A stretch of DNA of 64,000 nucleotides from Chryseobacterium sp. ISL-6. Its GTDB lineage: Bacteria > Bacteroidota > Bacteroidia > Flavobacteriales > Weeksellaceae. Position 1 is the stretch's first letter, and every line of letters starts with the position of its first letter. A program made the position numbers and the translations under genes. The stretch lies in the NCBI RefSeq assembly GCF_018613715.1, contig NZ_JAGGPT010000005.1, forward strand, positions 590,551 through 654,550, written 5' to 3'. Positions 17,638 to 26,229 of this stretch are shown here, in pieces. The notes under the pieces were generated by a model that had not been told where the DNA came from, did not search any database, and worked only from the letters and a program-made list of their open reading frames with translations.

Positions 17638-19740
17638 TTTTAATTGAGGGTTTTTATATTATATCTAATGCTTTTCTTTCATATACTCAGCTGTCAAAAG
17701 ATGAAAGAAAAAGAAGTACCCGAATTTCATGTAGAAATATGTGCGCCGGCTAATCAATACCGTATAGAGTTTGTTGATGATAAGATTACTACTCTTGAAG
17801 GAATTCCCGCAAATTTACCATATGGCGGCACATCGGGAGAATGGGGCACATCTGGAAAAGGCTGGACAGAGCAACACGGAACTCCTATAGGGGCAGATAT
17901 TACTTACTATGCAGGATATGAAGATACTTTTTACCGTCTGAAAGTAGATTTTCCCGAAGATAAAGTAAAAGATTATATGGAAAGAGCCTATGCTCAAAGT
18001 GAGGCTTCTTTGTATACAAAAGAACTTGAGGAGTATAAAAATTTAGGGAGAAATGAAAGTTTCGGAAGTGCAGAAAACCCCTACAACAGTTTTTCAACTT
18101 TAGTTTTTGGATTTGCACCAAAAGGAATGGTTGTAGTTTGGCTTCGTTTTCGAGCGGTACAAATAGAATTGGGTAGATTTCAGGCGGAAGTGATAAAAAA
18201 TGATAAAGAGCTGGAAAAGAAACTATTTGCTAATTTGAGTATGACCAGAGATGAAGTTAAAAAAAGAGATCTTAATCCTGAAGCATTACCTTTAACATGG
18301 GATCATTATAGAACCCGATATTCTTGGAAGCCTTTAATTACCTCAGATAACAAAGGACTTCGGTTATTTGATATGAACCTTGATTATTACAATGGTGAAA
18401 CAGAAGTGATGCTTCGTCCATGGATTAATAATATTCCCGTTAAAGAACGTGCTGTTCCTAAAGAATTAAATTTCACATGGGAAACCGGAAAAGACCAACA
18501 ATATATTGGGAGGGCATTTTTTAACTGGGAAAAAGCGAATGAAGCATTTAAAAAATCTGGAAACAAAGGAAATTTAGAATTTAAAATAGCCCCTGACAAC
18601 AGTATTTTTCAAGTGTTCCTAAATGGAGAACCCTTTCCAGTGGATAGTGTAAGGATCTTCAAAACCGAAAGAGAATTTCATGAATCCTATAAATAGTTTT
18701 AATTGAAGTTTTTTATATTATATCTAATGCTTTTCTTTCATTTACTCAGTTGCCAGAAAATGAAAGAAGAAAGACTTCCTGAGTTCCATGTTGAAATAAG
18801 CAGCCCAAATAATGATTTGATTATAACACCAGTCAAAGATAAAATTCCAACAATAGAAGGAGATTTTGCAACTTTGCCATACGGAAGTTCTTCTGGTTCC
18901 TGGGGATCGTCTGGAAAAGGCTGGACAGAACAACATGGAACCCCAATAGGAGCAGATATTATCTATTTTTCAAGATACGAAGACACTTTTTATCATTTGA
19001 AAGTGGATTTTCCTGAAGATAAAATCAAAGATTATATGAAGCGTGCCTATGCAGAGGGAGAATCTTCTTTATATAAAAAACCTCTTGAAGAATACAAAGA
19101 TCTTGGCAGATTTCAGCATTATGGAAGTGCAGAAAATCCATATAGCAGCTTTTCAACCTTAGTTTTTGGTTTCGCCCCGAAAGGGATGGTTGTTGTCTGG
19201 TTGCGCTTTGGAATTATCCAGATTGAACTGGGTAAATATCAATCGGAAGTTATTAAAGATGATAGAGAATTAGAAAAGAAATTCTTTGCCGATTTATCTG
19301 TTAGCAGAGAAGAAATGAAAAAGAAAAGGTTTTTAGAGGTTAGCCCCAAAAAATGGGAAGATTACAGAAGTAAATATCCATGGAAACCCGTCATTGCCTC
19401 TGAAAATAAGGGTTTGAAAAATTTTGAAATGAACTTAAGATATTACAATGGTGAAACAGAAGTGATGCTTCGTCCATGGATTAATAATATTCCCGTTAAA
19501 GAACGTGCTGTTCCTGAAGAATTAAATTTTACATGGGAAACCGGAAAAGATCAACAATATATTGGGAGGGCATTCTTTAACTGGGAAAAAGCGAATGAAG
19601 CATTTAAAAAATCTGGAAACAAAGGAAATTTAGAATTTAAGATAGCCCCTGACAATAGTATTTTTCAAGTGTTCCTAAACGGAGAACCTTTTCCAGTGGA
19701 TAGTGTAAGGATCTTCAAAACCGAAAGAGAGTTTCATGAT
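17380..19740 (+). repeat. Triplicated near-identical 3' ends of the DUF2931 genes
   Basis: About 250 bp from each gene (roughly 17388-17637, 18447-18696 and 19506-19740) match almost base for base, whereas upstream parts diverge. The short intergenic TTTTAATTGA junctions are also repeated. This is the footprint of tandem duplication and recombination. Confidence 0.8.
17644..18696 (+). CDS. DUF2931 lipoprotein, probable lipase immunity protein 2
   Basis: A 350-residue paralogue of the previous gene, 6 bases downstream. The signal peptide MRVFILYLMLFFHILSC requires a TTG start at 17644; the first ATG (17668) would leave only 8 residues before the lipobox Cys. Its last 90 codons are almost identical at DNA level to those of its neighbours, while the middle differs, which points to tandem duplication with later gene conversion at the 3' ends. 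It may protect against a variant of the lipase or increase dosage. Confidence 0.72.
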   Translation: MRVFILYLMLFFHILSCQKMKEKEVPEFHVEICAPANQYRIEFVDDKITTLEGIPANLPYGGTSGEWGTSGKGWTEQHGTPIGADITYYAGYEDTFYRLKVDFPEDKVKDYMERAYAQSEASLYTKELEEYKNLGRNESFGSAENPYNSFSTLVFGFAPKGMVVVWLRFRAVQIELGRFQAEVIKNDKELEKKLFANLSMTRDEVKKRDLNPEALPLTWDHYRTRYSWKPLITSDNKGLRLFDMNLDYYNGETEVMLRPWINNIPVKERAVPKELNFTWETGKDQQYIGRAFFNWEKANEAFKKSGNKGNLEFKIAPDNSIFQVFLNGEPFPVDSVRIFKTEREFHESYK

Positions 19741-19758
19741 TCGTACGAAAAACAATAG
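18703..19758 (+). CDS. DUF2931 lipoprotein, probable lipase immunity protein 3
   Basis: A 351-residue third tandem copy with a TTG start at 18703 and lipobox FHLLSCQKM. It differs from the others mainly in the first third (the block after the lipobox, and GSSSGSWGSSGKGW instead of GTSGEWGTSGKGW), and shares the near-identical C-terminal 90 residues. It ends the lipase operon: a hairpin with a T run follows at 19803-19826. Confidence 0.72.
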   Translation: MKFFILYLMLFFHLLSCQKMKEERLPEFHVEISSPNNDLIITPVKDKIPTIEGDFATLPYGSSSGSWGSSGKGWTEQHGTPIGADIIYFSRYEDTFYHLKVDFPEDKIKDYMKRAYAEGESSLYKKPLEEYKDLGRFQHYGSAENPYSSFSTLVFGFAPKGMVVVWLRFGIIQIELGKYQSEVIKDDRELEKKFFADLSVSREEMKKKRFLEVSPKKWEDYRSKYPWKPVIASENKGLKNFEMNLRYYNGETEVMLRPWINNIPVKERAVPEELNFTWETGKDQQYIGRAFFNWEKANEAFKKSGNKGNLEFKIAPDNSIFQVFLNGEPFPVDSVRIFKTEREFHDSYEKQ

Positions 19759-19802
19759 GGAAAAAATCAACGATTTTTAAGATTTGATTATTGAGATATC
19801 GG

Positions 19803-19826
19803 GCTGTGAATTTTCATAGCTTTTTT
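19803..19826 (+). terminator. Intrinsic terminator after the DUF2931 array
   Basis: GCTGTGAA-TT-TTCATAGC stem (one G-T pair) followed by TTTTTT. Confidence 0.75.
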
Positions 19827-20005
19827 GTTTTCTTATTCTTAAAACTTAAAACAGAATTTTTTCACTTAATCATAATGAAATGTAAAATTGTCTTAAATTT
19901 TTGTTAATATTTCTCTGTTTAGTGTTAAAAAAAAATTGTGTAACGTGTGTTTTGTATATTTAATGCATTGTTTTACAGTTGTTTATGAGTTTATTTATTT
20001 CTAAA

Positions 20006-20099
20006 GTAGTAGAATTACTACACCAAATCGTAGAATTACTACAAAAATTCAGATTACCCTTTAAAAACTTTCAGCTTTAAAATTAGGAGTATATATTTG
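20006..20099 (+). promoter_or_regulatory. hcp2 control region: two palindromes and a -7 box
   Basis: The 394-bp gap between the DUF2931 array and hcp2 contains a terminator, then two GTAG-N5-CTAC sites at 20009-20021 and 20030-20042, whose starts are 21 bp apart (two helical turns), and the -7 element TATATTTG at 20092-20099. The proximal site begins 62 bp before the -7 box, exactly as for hcp1, and again no TTG -33 element is seen. The rest of the gap is AT-rich with no gene visible. Confidence 0.68.
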
Positions 20100-20152
20100 C
20101 TACATAATTGAACACCACATCACAAAATATTAACGATTAAAATTTACAAATC

Positions 20153-20566
20153 ATGGCAGCAAATTCAAGAGGAATTTTAAAATTCAACGGAGGCGAAGGT
20201 CAAAAACTTTTAAAGCTTAACTACAGTGTTTCCAGATCTACAGACGTTTCAGGACGTGTAGCATCAGATCCATCAAACGCACTTATAAAATTAACGATCG
20301 AAGCTACAGAGAAATCTGATATCTTAGAAAGTTTATTAAATGGTAAGTATAAGCCAACAACTGGAGAAGTTACATTCAATAAATCTCACGAAGAAGGAAC
20401 TCTAATTACTTTGAAGTGGGAGAATGGATATGTAATCCAACACGAAGTAGACTTCGATGCTGTTGACGAAAACAGTATGTTGATCAGCTTTATCGTAAGT
20501 GCAGAGAAAATCGACTACGGTAATGGTATATACGAAGGAGTATGGCCAGGTGGAAGCGGTAAATAA
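20153..20566 (+). CDS. tssD: Hcp/TssD tube protein, copy 2
   Basis: A 137-residue Hcp almost identical to the copy at 8663-9067; differences are mostly conservative apart from the C-terminal tail NGIYEGVWPGGSGK. DNA identity is also high, indicating recent duplication or continuing conversion. It starts the second effector module and has its own promoter region and terminator. The different C-terminus faces the ring surface in known Hcp structures and could adjust cargo or stacking (inference). Confidence 0.9.
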   Translation: MAANSRGILKFNGGEGQKLLKLNYSVSRSTDVSGRVASDPSNALIKLTIEATEKSDILESLLNGKYKPTTGEVTFNKSHEEGTLITLKWENGYVIQHEVDFDAVDENSMLISFIVSAEKIDYGNGIYEGVWPGGSGK

Positions 20567-20597
20567 TCCGAATCATCTTAGTAAAAATAAAATTGGT

Positions 20598-20640
20598 ACA
20601 GAATAGTTTACTCGTCTAGAGTTGACTATTCTGTTTTTTC
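20598..20640 (+). terminator. Intrinsic terminator after hcp2
   Basis: ACAGAATAGT and ACTATTCTGT form a perfect 10-bp stem around a 17-base loop, then TTTTTT. Confidence 0.85.
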
Positions 20641-20792
20641 GTTTTGAGATACGTTAATCTAATAATTTTTCATATATATCTGTTAATTAGATGTTTGTGA
20701 TTTTGCTTTAGATAGAATTGAGAAAGTTATCTGAACAATAATCAGATATTTGAATTCGTAACACCAGTTATATAAACCTAAATACTAAGGCT

Positions 20793-22985
20793 ATGTTTAA
20801 GGATGATAAATCGTCAAAAATGCCAGCTCCAAAAAATATAAAGAGCCCAATTGAACAATTAGGAGATACAACCAAAACACAAGCGATACAAAAAGCTAGT
20901 GAAAAAATACAAGAAAAAACAAGCGGTAAGACTCAAAAAGTAACTCAAAAGCTGGCTCAGGCACAAGCTTATTCCGGTATGGTTCAGAATGGTTCCAACC
21001 TTTTTATGAACCAGGTTTTACAACCTAATACTCCTTCAATTGTAGAAGATAAAGTATGGTCGAAACAACCTACCTCTAAAATTCATAATGCTAATGCGAT
21101 CCCTGAAAATCAGTTAATGGGTATTAATCGGGTTGTAAAACTTGAGATTATAATCGAGGGAAAAATCGTTAAGCATTTCAAACATTTTAAATTACGACAA
21201 AGTGCAATAAAGCATCATGAATTTGATCTGATGCTTGCTCACGATACTCTAGGTAGTGCTGAAAACCATAATCTGGAAGAAGCACAGAATTTCTTAGGAA
21301 AACGAATCACAGTAGTATTCAAATACAAAGATGTTGAGGACGGTCCTGAGAGAAGTTTTGTTGGAGTTATCACTGAAGTCGGTTTTAGTCAGGAGAAAGG
21401 AAGTCTCGGAAATATTGTGCTTACAGGATCCAGTCCTACTGTTCTTTTAGATGCAGCTCCACATATTCAAAGTTTTGGAGGAGCTCAGGAAATAAGTTTG
21501 AATAGTATTGCCGATCAGGTAATCAGAGAAGGTCTGGGACAAAATAAATTTGATTTCAGAGTCGATTCACAACACGGAAATGTCTCTTATAGCTCCCAAT
21601 ATGAAGAAACCCACTATAATTACCTTGCAAGAATGGCTGAGGCATATGGAGAGCAATTCTATTATGATGGAGAAGTGTTGCATTTCGGAAAACTTCCACC
21701 ACAGGAAAAACCTATTAAACTCACTTACGGAAGTAGTGTAAACGACGTAAAGATCAGGATGAAAGCCCAGCACGTTAATCCTACTTTTTATGGCTATAAC
21801 AGCAGTAAAAACGAAAAATTAACAACAGGCAATTCAAAAATAAATCACAGTTCAGATATTGCTAAAAGAGCATATGAAATTTCCGAGAAAACTTTTACGA
21901 CACCATCACTTCGAGTAGCACCTATTAAAGCTTCTTCGTTTATGGATATTGATGCTTCCCAAAAAGGAACTGCGGGAAGTAAAGCTTCTGATGTTTTCAT
22001 CACCTCTGGGAATACCACAGTTCCGTTTCTGTATCCTGGATGTATTGCAGATATAGAAATGCGTAAAACAGATAGTAATCAGACCTCTTATTTTACGAAA
22101 TTAATGATCACGGAGGTGAATCATGAAGTTGATGCCAGAGGATATTATACCGGTACTTTTGATGCTATTGCTTCTGATACGGGATTTATTCCGCGTCCGG
22201 AATTCGTGGCTCCGAAAGCGGAAGCTCAATTTGCAAAAGTAATTTCAAATACAGATCCCCTGAACCAAGGCCGGGTACAGGTACAATTCGACTGGCAAAA
22301 CGGATCTACGACTACAGAATTTATCAGAGTGATGACTCCGGATGCAGGTGGCAGTGATAAAGTAAGTAAAAACCGGGGATTTATGGCTATTCCGGAAGTA
22401 GGAGATCAGGTAATCGTTAACTTCGTTCATCAGCATCCCGACCGTCCTTTTGTAATGGGCGGAATGTTCCATGGTGGTGTTGGAGGTGGTGGCGGAGCCG
22501 GAAATAATATCAAAAGCTTAAGTAGTAGAAGTGGAAATAAACTGGAATTGGATGATGGTGCAGGTTCTGTCTTTTTAACGGACCAAGGAGGAGCTAATAT
22601 GAAGTTTGATGGAGCTGGAAATGCAACAACAAATGCCAATAATGATAAAACAGTTAAAGTAGGAAATAATAATACAGTAAATACAGGCAGTAAAAATACC
22701 ATCAACGTTGGAAGTAAAGACGGCGGTGGTTCAAATTCTATGTTTTCTATGGATAAAGCCGGAAACATTTCTCTGGAATGCGATACGAATGTTACCATTA
22801 AAACAGGAGCGAGTTCAATTACGTTAAAATCTGATGGAACCATTATTCTCAGTGGAAAAATAATTGGAATTGGTGGTGAAGGAATAGGTCTTTCAGCTTC
22901 AAAAGGAATTGATGTGTCTTCTCCTGCCAATCATATTGGAGGCGGTCAGACAAAAATAGATGGTGGAGATGCCTTTATTAATTAA
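20793..22985 (+). CDS. tssI: VgrG/TssI spike protein 2
   Basis: A 730-residue spike. The core resembles vgrG1 (LEIIIEGKIVKHFKHFKLRQS, about 115-135; NYLARMAEAYGEQFYYDG; RVQVQFDWQ; EVGDQVIVNFVHQHPDRPFVMGG). It has an extra N-terminal region of about 90 residues, Lys/Gln-rich and probably helical, absent from vgrG1. The C-terminal needle carries Asn/Gly-rich repeats (VKVGNNNTVNTGSKNTINVG) and a Gly-rich end. The N-terminal extension could recruit the downstream PAAR-like effectors or the adaptor candidate that follows 8 bases later; this is inference. Confidence 0.92.
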   Translation: MFKDDKSSKMPAPKNIKSPIEQLGDTTKTQAIQKASEKIQEKTSGKTQKVTQKLAQAQAYSGMVQNGSNLFMNQVLQPNTPSIVEDKVWSKQPTSKIHNANAIPENQLMGINRVVKLEIIIEGKIVKHFKHFKLRQSAIKHHEFDLMLAHDTLGSAENHNLEEAQNFLGKRITVVFKYKDVEDGPERSFVGVITEVGFSQEKGSLGNIVLTGSSPTVLLDAAPHIQSFGGAQEISLNSIADQVIREGLGQNKFDFRVDSQHGNVSYSSQYEETHYNYLARMAEAYGEQFYYDGEVLHFGKLPPQEKPIKLTYGSSVNDVKIRMKAQHVNPTFYGYNSSKNEKLTTGNSKINHSSDIAKRAYEISEKTFTTPSLRVAPIKASSFMDIDASQKGTAGSKASDVFITSGNTTVPFLYPGCIADIEMRKTDSNQTSYFTKLMITEVNHEVDARGYYTGTFDAIASDTGFIPRPEFVAPKAEAQFAKVISNTDPLNQGRVQVQFDWQNGSTTTEFIRVMTPDAGGSDKVSKNRGFMAIPEVGDQVIVNFVHQHPDRPFVMGGMFHGGVGGGGGAGNNIKSLSSRSGNKLELDDGAGSVFLTDQGGANMKFDGAGNATTNANNDKTVKVGNNNTVNTGSKNTINVGSKDGGGSNSMFSMDKAGNISLECDTNVTIKTGASSITLKSDGTIILSGKIIGIGGEGIGLSASKGIDVSSPANHIGGGQTKIDGGDAFIN

Positions 22986-22993
22986 ATATAAAT

Positions 22994-23884
22994 ATGAGTG
23001 ATTCTCTTAAAATAAAGAATACATTTTCTGAACAATATACTTTAATAATAGATTCAGATATTAAAGCTGTAAACGTACATATGACTTCCCGTTCACAGTT
23101 AAGGTGGGATTTTACAGTTTTAAAAATAAACGAAGATCATATCGAAATAAAAATAATATTGCTGGATCATATTTTACTGGAAGCAAATAATCCATTAATT
23201 AAAGAAGTAGCGGCTTTAACAAATGCTTTTTCAAGATTGTATAATGAATTATATTTAAAAGTAAACACTGAAGGTAAGGTAACGGAGGTACTCAATATGA
23301 ATATTATTCGATCCAAATGGAAGCAAACAAGAGCTGAAATGGAGAAGATTGCAGAAATTAATCCCGACATTAAAAATGCTATTGTTCTCAACGATAATAT
23401 TTTTGAAGATGAGACGAAATTAATGGAAGGCATTCAGAATAATGAATTTTTCCTTATGTATTTCAATAAAATTTATGGGAGAAAGATTCCAGGAAATTAT
23501 AAAGGAAATGCATTAAACTTCTTTAATTCTGCTAACGTGCATTGGAGTTTCGATCTGAAAAATATAAGTAATCCTTTGCTGTCTTCAGATGAAATGATTG
23601 TGGAAATTTCTGGAGAACCTTCTGTTTTATTGAATATAGGATTTTATAACAGAGCCTACATTCAATTTTCCAATCAGATCGATGTCTCAAAACTGGAAAC
23701 AGCATTGCAGGAAAAAGGAATATACAGAGTAGATCAATATACAGGGCGGATTATAGAAGCTTCTTTGACCAGAGAAGAAATTGCTGATCCTGAAAATCTT
23801 TATACAAAATTGAAATATACATTTTATAGCGACGAAATTTTTAAATATAAAATGTCGAATGAACACAATACAGCGAATTCCTGA
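22994..23884 (+). CDS. Uncharacterised T6SS-linked protein, adaptor/chaperone candidate
   Basis: A 296-residue cytosolic protein (no signal or membrane helix) of mixed alpha/beta composition, 8 bases after vgrG2 and ahead of the PAAR-like toxins. It starts MSDSLKIKNTFSEQYTLII and contains strand-rich blocks such as RWDFTVLKINEDHIEIKIIL. I do not recognise an enzymatic motif or a named family. Being encoded between spike and effectors is the usual location for effector-loading adaptors or chaperones, so that is the leading guess, not a demonstrated role. Confidence 0.6.
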   Translation: MSDSLKIKNTFSEQYTLIIDSDIKAVNVHMTSRSQLRWDFTVLKINEDHIEIKIILLDHILLEANNPLIKEVAALTNAFSRLYNELYLKVNTEGKVTEVLNMNIIRSKWKQTRAEMEKIAEINPDIKNAIVLNDNIFEDETKLMEGIQNNEFFLMYFNKIYGRKIPGNYKGNALNFFNSANVHWSFDLKNISNPLLSSDEMIVEISGEPSVLLNIGFYNRAYIQFSNQIDVSKLETALQEKGIYRVDQYTGRIIEASLTREEIADPENLYTKLKYTFYSDEIFKYKMSNEHNTANS

Positions 23885-24116
23885 TGTAAGATCTTATATT
23901 AAAGGTATTTCTATAAGAAACTATAGTTTCGGATTTATTTTAAAATCCGATAAGAAAAACTGTATTAGAAGTTTTTTCATATTCATTGAGAAAGAATATG
24001 AAAAGGAACAAGAAAAATTTATCAGAAAAATCGGTTATGGTATCGAGCATCAATTGATTAATGATAGAAATAGAATAAAAGCCCATAGGAGAAAACAAAT
24101 TCTAAAAAAACTGTGA
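23859..24116 (+). CDS. Small basic protein of unknown function, 85 residues
   Basis: The frame starts at an ATG 26 bases inside the end of the 296-residue gene and ends 1 base before the first PAAR-like toxin gene, so it is tightly packed in the operon. The product is Lys/Arg/Ile-rich (IEKEYEKEQEKFIRKIGYGIEHQLINDRNRIK) and probably largely helical. No family is recognised. Tight packing supports a real gene. The upstream overlap means translation likely depends on that of its neighbour. Confidence 0.55.
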   Translation: MNTIQRIPDVRSYIKGISIRNYSFGFILKSDKKNCIRSFFIFIEKEYEKEQEKFIRKIGYGIEHQLINDRNRIKAHRRKQILKKL

Positions 24117-24117
24117 T

Positions 24118-25716
24118 ATGGGACATAAAATTATTACAGAAAAAGATTTTTGGATGTGCTCAAGTGGAGCCATGCCTGCTCAATTACAAGGAACCAGGAA
24201 AAGTAATAAAAAGAGCTCAGGTGAAGTCTACATTACCGTGGCAGATACCGCTACAAGCAGCTGGATAGATTTCGGATGTACAAAGAATATGCTTTGGGCA
24301 GCTCTTTTAACGGCTGTTGCCGTTGTGGTTGTTGTTGCATTAATCGTAGGTACAGGTGGAGTTGCTGCCATTGGTCTTATCGGAATGATGGCTATTGGTG
24401 CCGCAGCAGGAGTTGCCGGAGGTGTTATTGCCGCAGTTGATGGTGCATTGAAATGTGGACAAAAAAATGCTACTGCCAGAACCTGGGATGCAAGTAAAGA
24501 TAACCTTCTTCTTACAGGCACTCCAGGTATTACCGGCGATAGAACAATGACCTGTTCTATTGGAGGGGTTGTAAAATTTGCTCCGGAGATAAAAAGCTGG
24601 GGTCATGCTTTGGCTTTAGGAGGTTTTAACTATGTTACTCAATTAGCAGGCTGTGCACTGGGTGGCGCTGCAGTCGGTGCCGGAGGTTTTCTGGTATCAG
24701 GTTTGGCTGGAGGGTCATTAGCAATAGCAGCACCAACGTTCTCAAGTGTTTTATCGAATGTTGCCGGAAGTTTCACCGGGATCTGGGGTGGAAGCAGAGC
24801 TCTTTTTGGACTTAATTCTTTAGCCAATGAACACGCATATGGAAATGTACAGGATGCCGGAGATGCTGGAGCCGCTTTAGTTAACGGAGGCGTGCCGGAA
24901 ATAGGTATGGGTCAGCGTATATTTTCAGGACAGGCGCATCCTTCAGATTATCTTCTTTTCTTATATTTGTTAAACATACGGACAAAAGGACCTACTCCTA
25001 TAAAAGAATCCAATGCAGGAGGTGATAAGGATGGAAATACACCTTCTGATAAAGATGGAAATACCAATAAAGAAGAAGGACAATCAAAAGAAGAAAATAA
25101 AAAAACGCCCGAAGATGAAGGGGTTACAGCAAATAAAAATGAGAATGAACCGGCTCAGCCTAAGAAAGATGGTAAAGGAGATGCTTTTGCTGAATCTGAT
25201 GGAAAAAGTATTCCACCTAAAAAACCAAAACCTTCAAAACCAGAACCGGGTTCACCAGAACATAAAGCAGCAAGATGGGAAGCTTATCAAAATAATCCTA
25301 AGGTTAAAAATAAAAAATCTTATGAAGAATGGAGCAACCGTTATGAGGCAAATATGAAGAATGCAAAAAAAGGGAACAAATCTGCAGATGAATATCAAAA
25401 AGAAATAGGATGGGGAGAAAGAGAGGTTCCAATGAAGATCGATGAAAATGGAAATCCGGTTCAGGTGAAAAAAGGACAGGAAACCCGAAATTTAGATATT
25501 GGAGATGCCGCAAACAAAAAGGCTGTTGAAGTAAAAGATTACTCCAGTAAAAAAGTTCCTTACGATAAAGATATTAAAGCAGAAGTGGACTTTGATAAAA
25601 AACTTGCAGAGAATGGATGGGATGTCGAATGGGTATTTAAAGATAAAGGGCCATCAAAAGCTCTGGAAGAAGCGCTAAAGAGCCCACCACCTATTAAAAT
25701 AAAAATCATAAAATAA
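24118..25716 (+). CDS. PAAR-like T6SS polymorphic toxin, PD-(D/E)XK-like nuclease tip
   Basis: A 532-residue effector. The N-terminal 290 residues form a DUF4280/PAAR-like tip interrupted by two hydrophobic segments (about 59-108 and 165-215, Ala/Gly/Val-rich) and are nearly identical to the protein at 26230-27888. A charged Lys/Asp/Glu linker (about 295-370) joins the toxin. The last 160 residues hold SPEHKAARWEAYQ, then LDIGDAANKKAVEVKDYSSKK; the spaced Asp and ExK core (EVK) fit a restriction-endonuclease-fold toxin (Tox-REase group). It would cap vgrG2 and cut target DNA. The acidic immunity gene follows 6 bases later. Confidence 0.75.
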   Translation: MGHKIITEKDFWMCSSGAMPAQLQGTRKSNKKSSGEVYITVADTATSSWIDFGCTKNMLWAALLTAVAVVVVVALIVGTGGVAAIGLIGMMAIGAAAGVAGGVIAAVDGALKCGQKNATARTWDASKDNLLLTGTPGITGDRTMTCSIGGVVKFAPEIKSWGHALALGGFNYVTQLAGCALGGAAVGAGGFLVSGLAGGSLAIAAPTFSSVLSNVAGSFTGIWGGSRALFGLNSLANEHAYGNVQDAGDAGAALVNGGVPEIGMGQRIFSGQAHPSDYLLFLYLLNIRTKGPTPIKESNAGGDKDGNTPSDKDGNTNKEEGQSKEENKKTPEDEGVTANKNENEPAQPKKDGKGDAFAESDGKSIPPKKPKPSKPEPGSPEHKAARWEAYQNNPKVKNKKSYEEWSNRYEANMKNAKKGNKSADEYQKEIGWGEREVPMKIDENGNPVQVKKGQETRNLDIGDAANKKAVEVKDYSSKKVPYDKDIKAEVDFDKKLAENGWDVEWVFKDKGPSKALEEALKSPPPIKIKIIK

Positions 25717-25722
25717 AGGCAC

Positions 25723-26118
25723 ATGGAATTCGAAGATTTAGAACAAGAGTTACAGTCTGAAGTGGAAAAAGCAGAAGAAGTAGCCATTGAAAATATTCAA
25801 AATGGTATTAATTTCTCCCCGTTTATTTACTTTGGTGAAAAAAGTATCAAAAAAATGGTAGCTGATTCTTTGGATGAAGCTATAGAAATGGCAGAAGAAG
25901 AAATAGAGGACATCGGTGAAGAAACAGTCGTTTTGATCTATAAAAATAATATTAAACTTAATGATGGCAGTTTCGATGCCATCGTTTCTCAAGTATATAA
26001 TGTAGATGAAGATTCCGGATATTCTTTTGGACTCGTTTATAAGATAGAAGACAGTAAAATAAAATTTCTTAATAAAAGAGTATTCTTGGGGAACGTAAGG
26101 AATTGTCTGATCTTCTAA
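25723..26118 (+). CDS. Probable immunity protein for the nuclease toxin
   Basis: A 131-residue strongly acidic cytosolic protein (Glu/Asp-rich helices such as EMAEEEIEDIGEE at about 57-69) 6 bases after the nuclease toxin gene. Acidic charge suits binding to a DNA-binding toxin surface. It has no signal peptide, consistent with neutralising a nuclease in the cytoplasm. No named immunity family is recognised; the role is assigned by position and charge. A 111-bp gap without visible gene follows before the second toxin. Confidence 0.65.
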   Translation: MEFEDLEQELQSEVEKAEEVAIENIQNGINFSPFIYFGEKSIKKMVADSLDEAIEMAEEEIEDIGEETVVLIYKNNIKLNDGSFDAIVSQVYNVDEDSGYSFGLVYKIEDSKIKFLNKRVFLGNVRNCLIF

Positions 26119-26229
26119 TAACACAGCAAATTTGGAAGAATTGAATATAAAATTTATCTGCATTCAGATAAGTGATAGGATAAAATTGTATATAATTTAG
26201 ACAACATTAATTGGGGAAGGTGATCAGAA

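Noticed and set aside
24228..24827. Antisense frames within the PAAR-like toxin genes
   Set aside because: They mirror the strongly biased codons of the Ala/Gly-rich hydrophobic region and occur in both repeat copies only because the DNA is duplicated.
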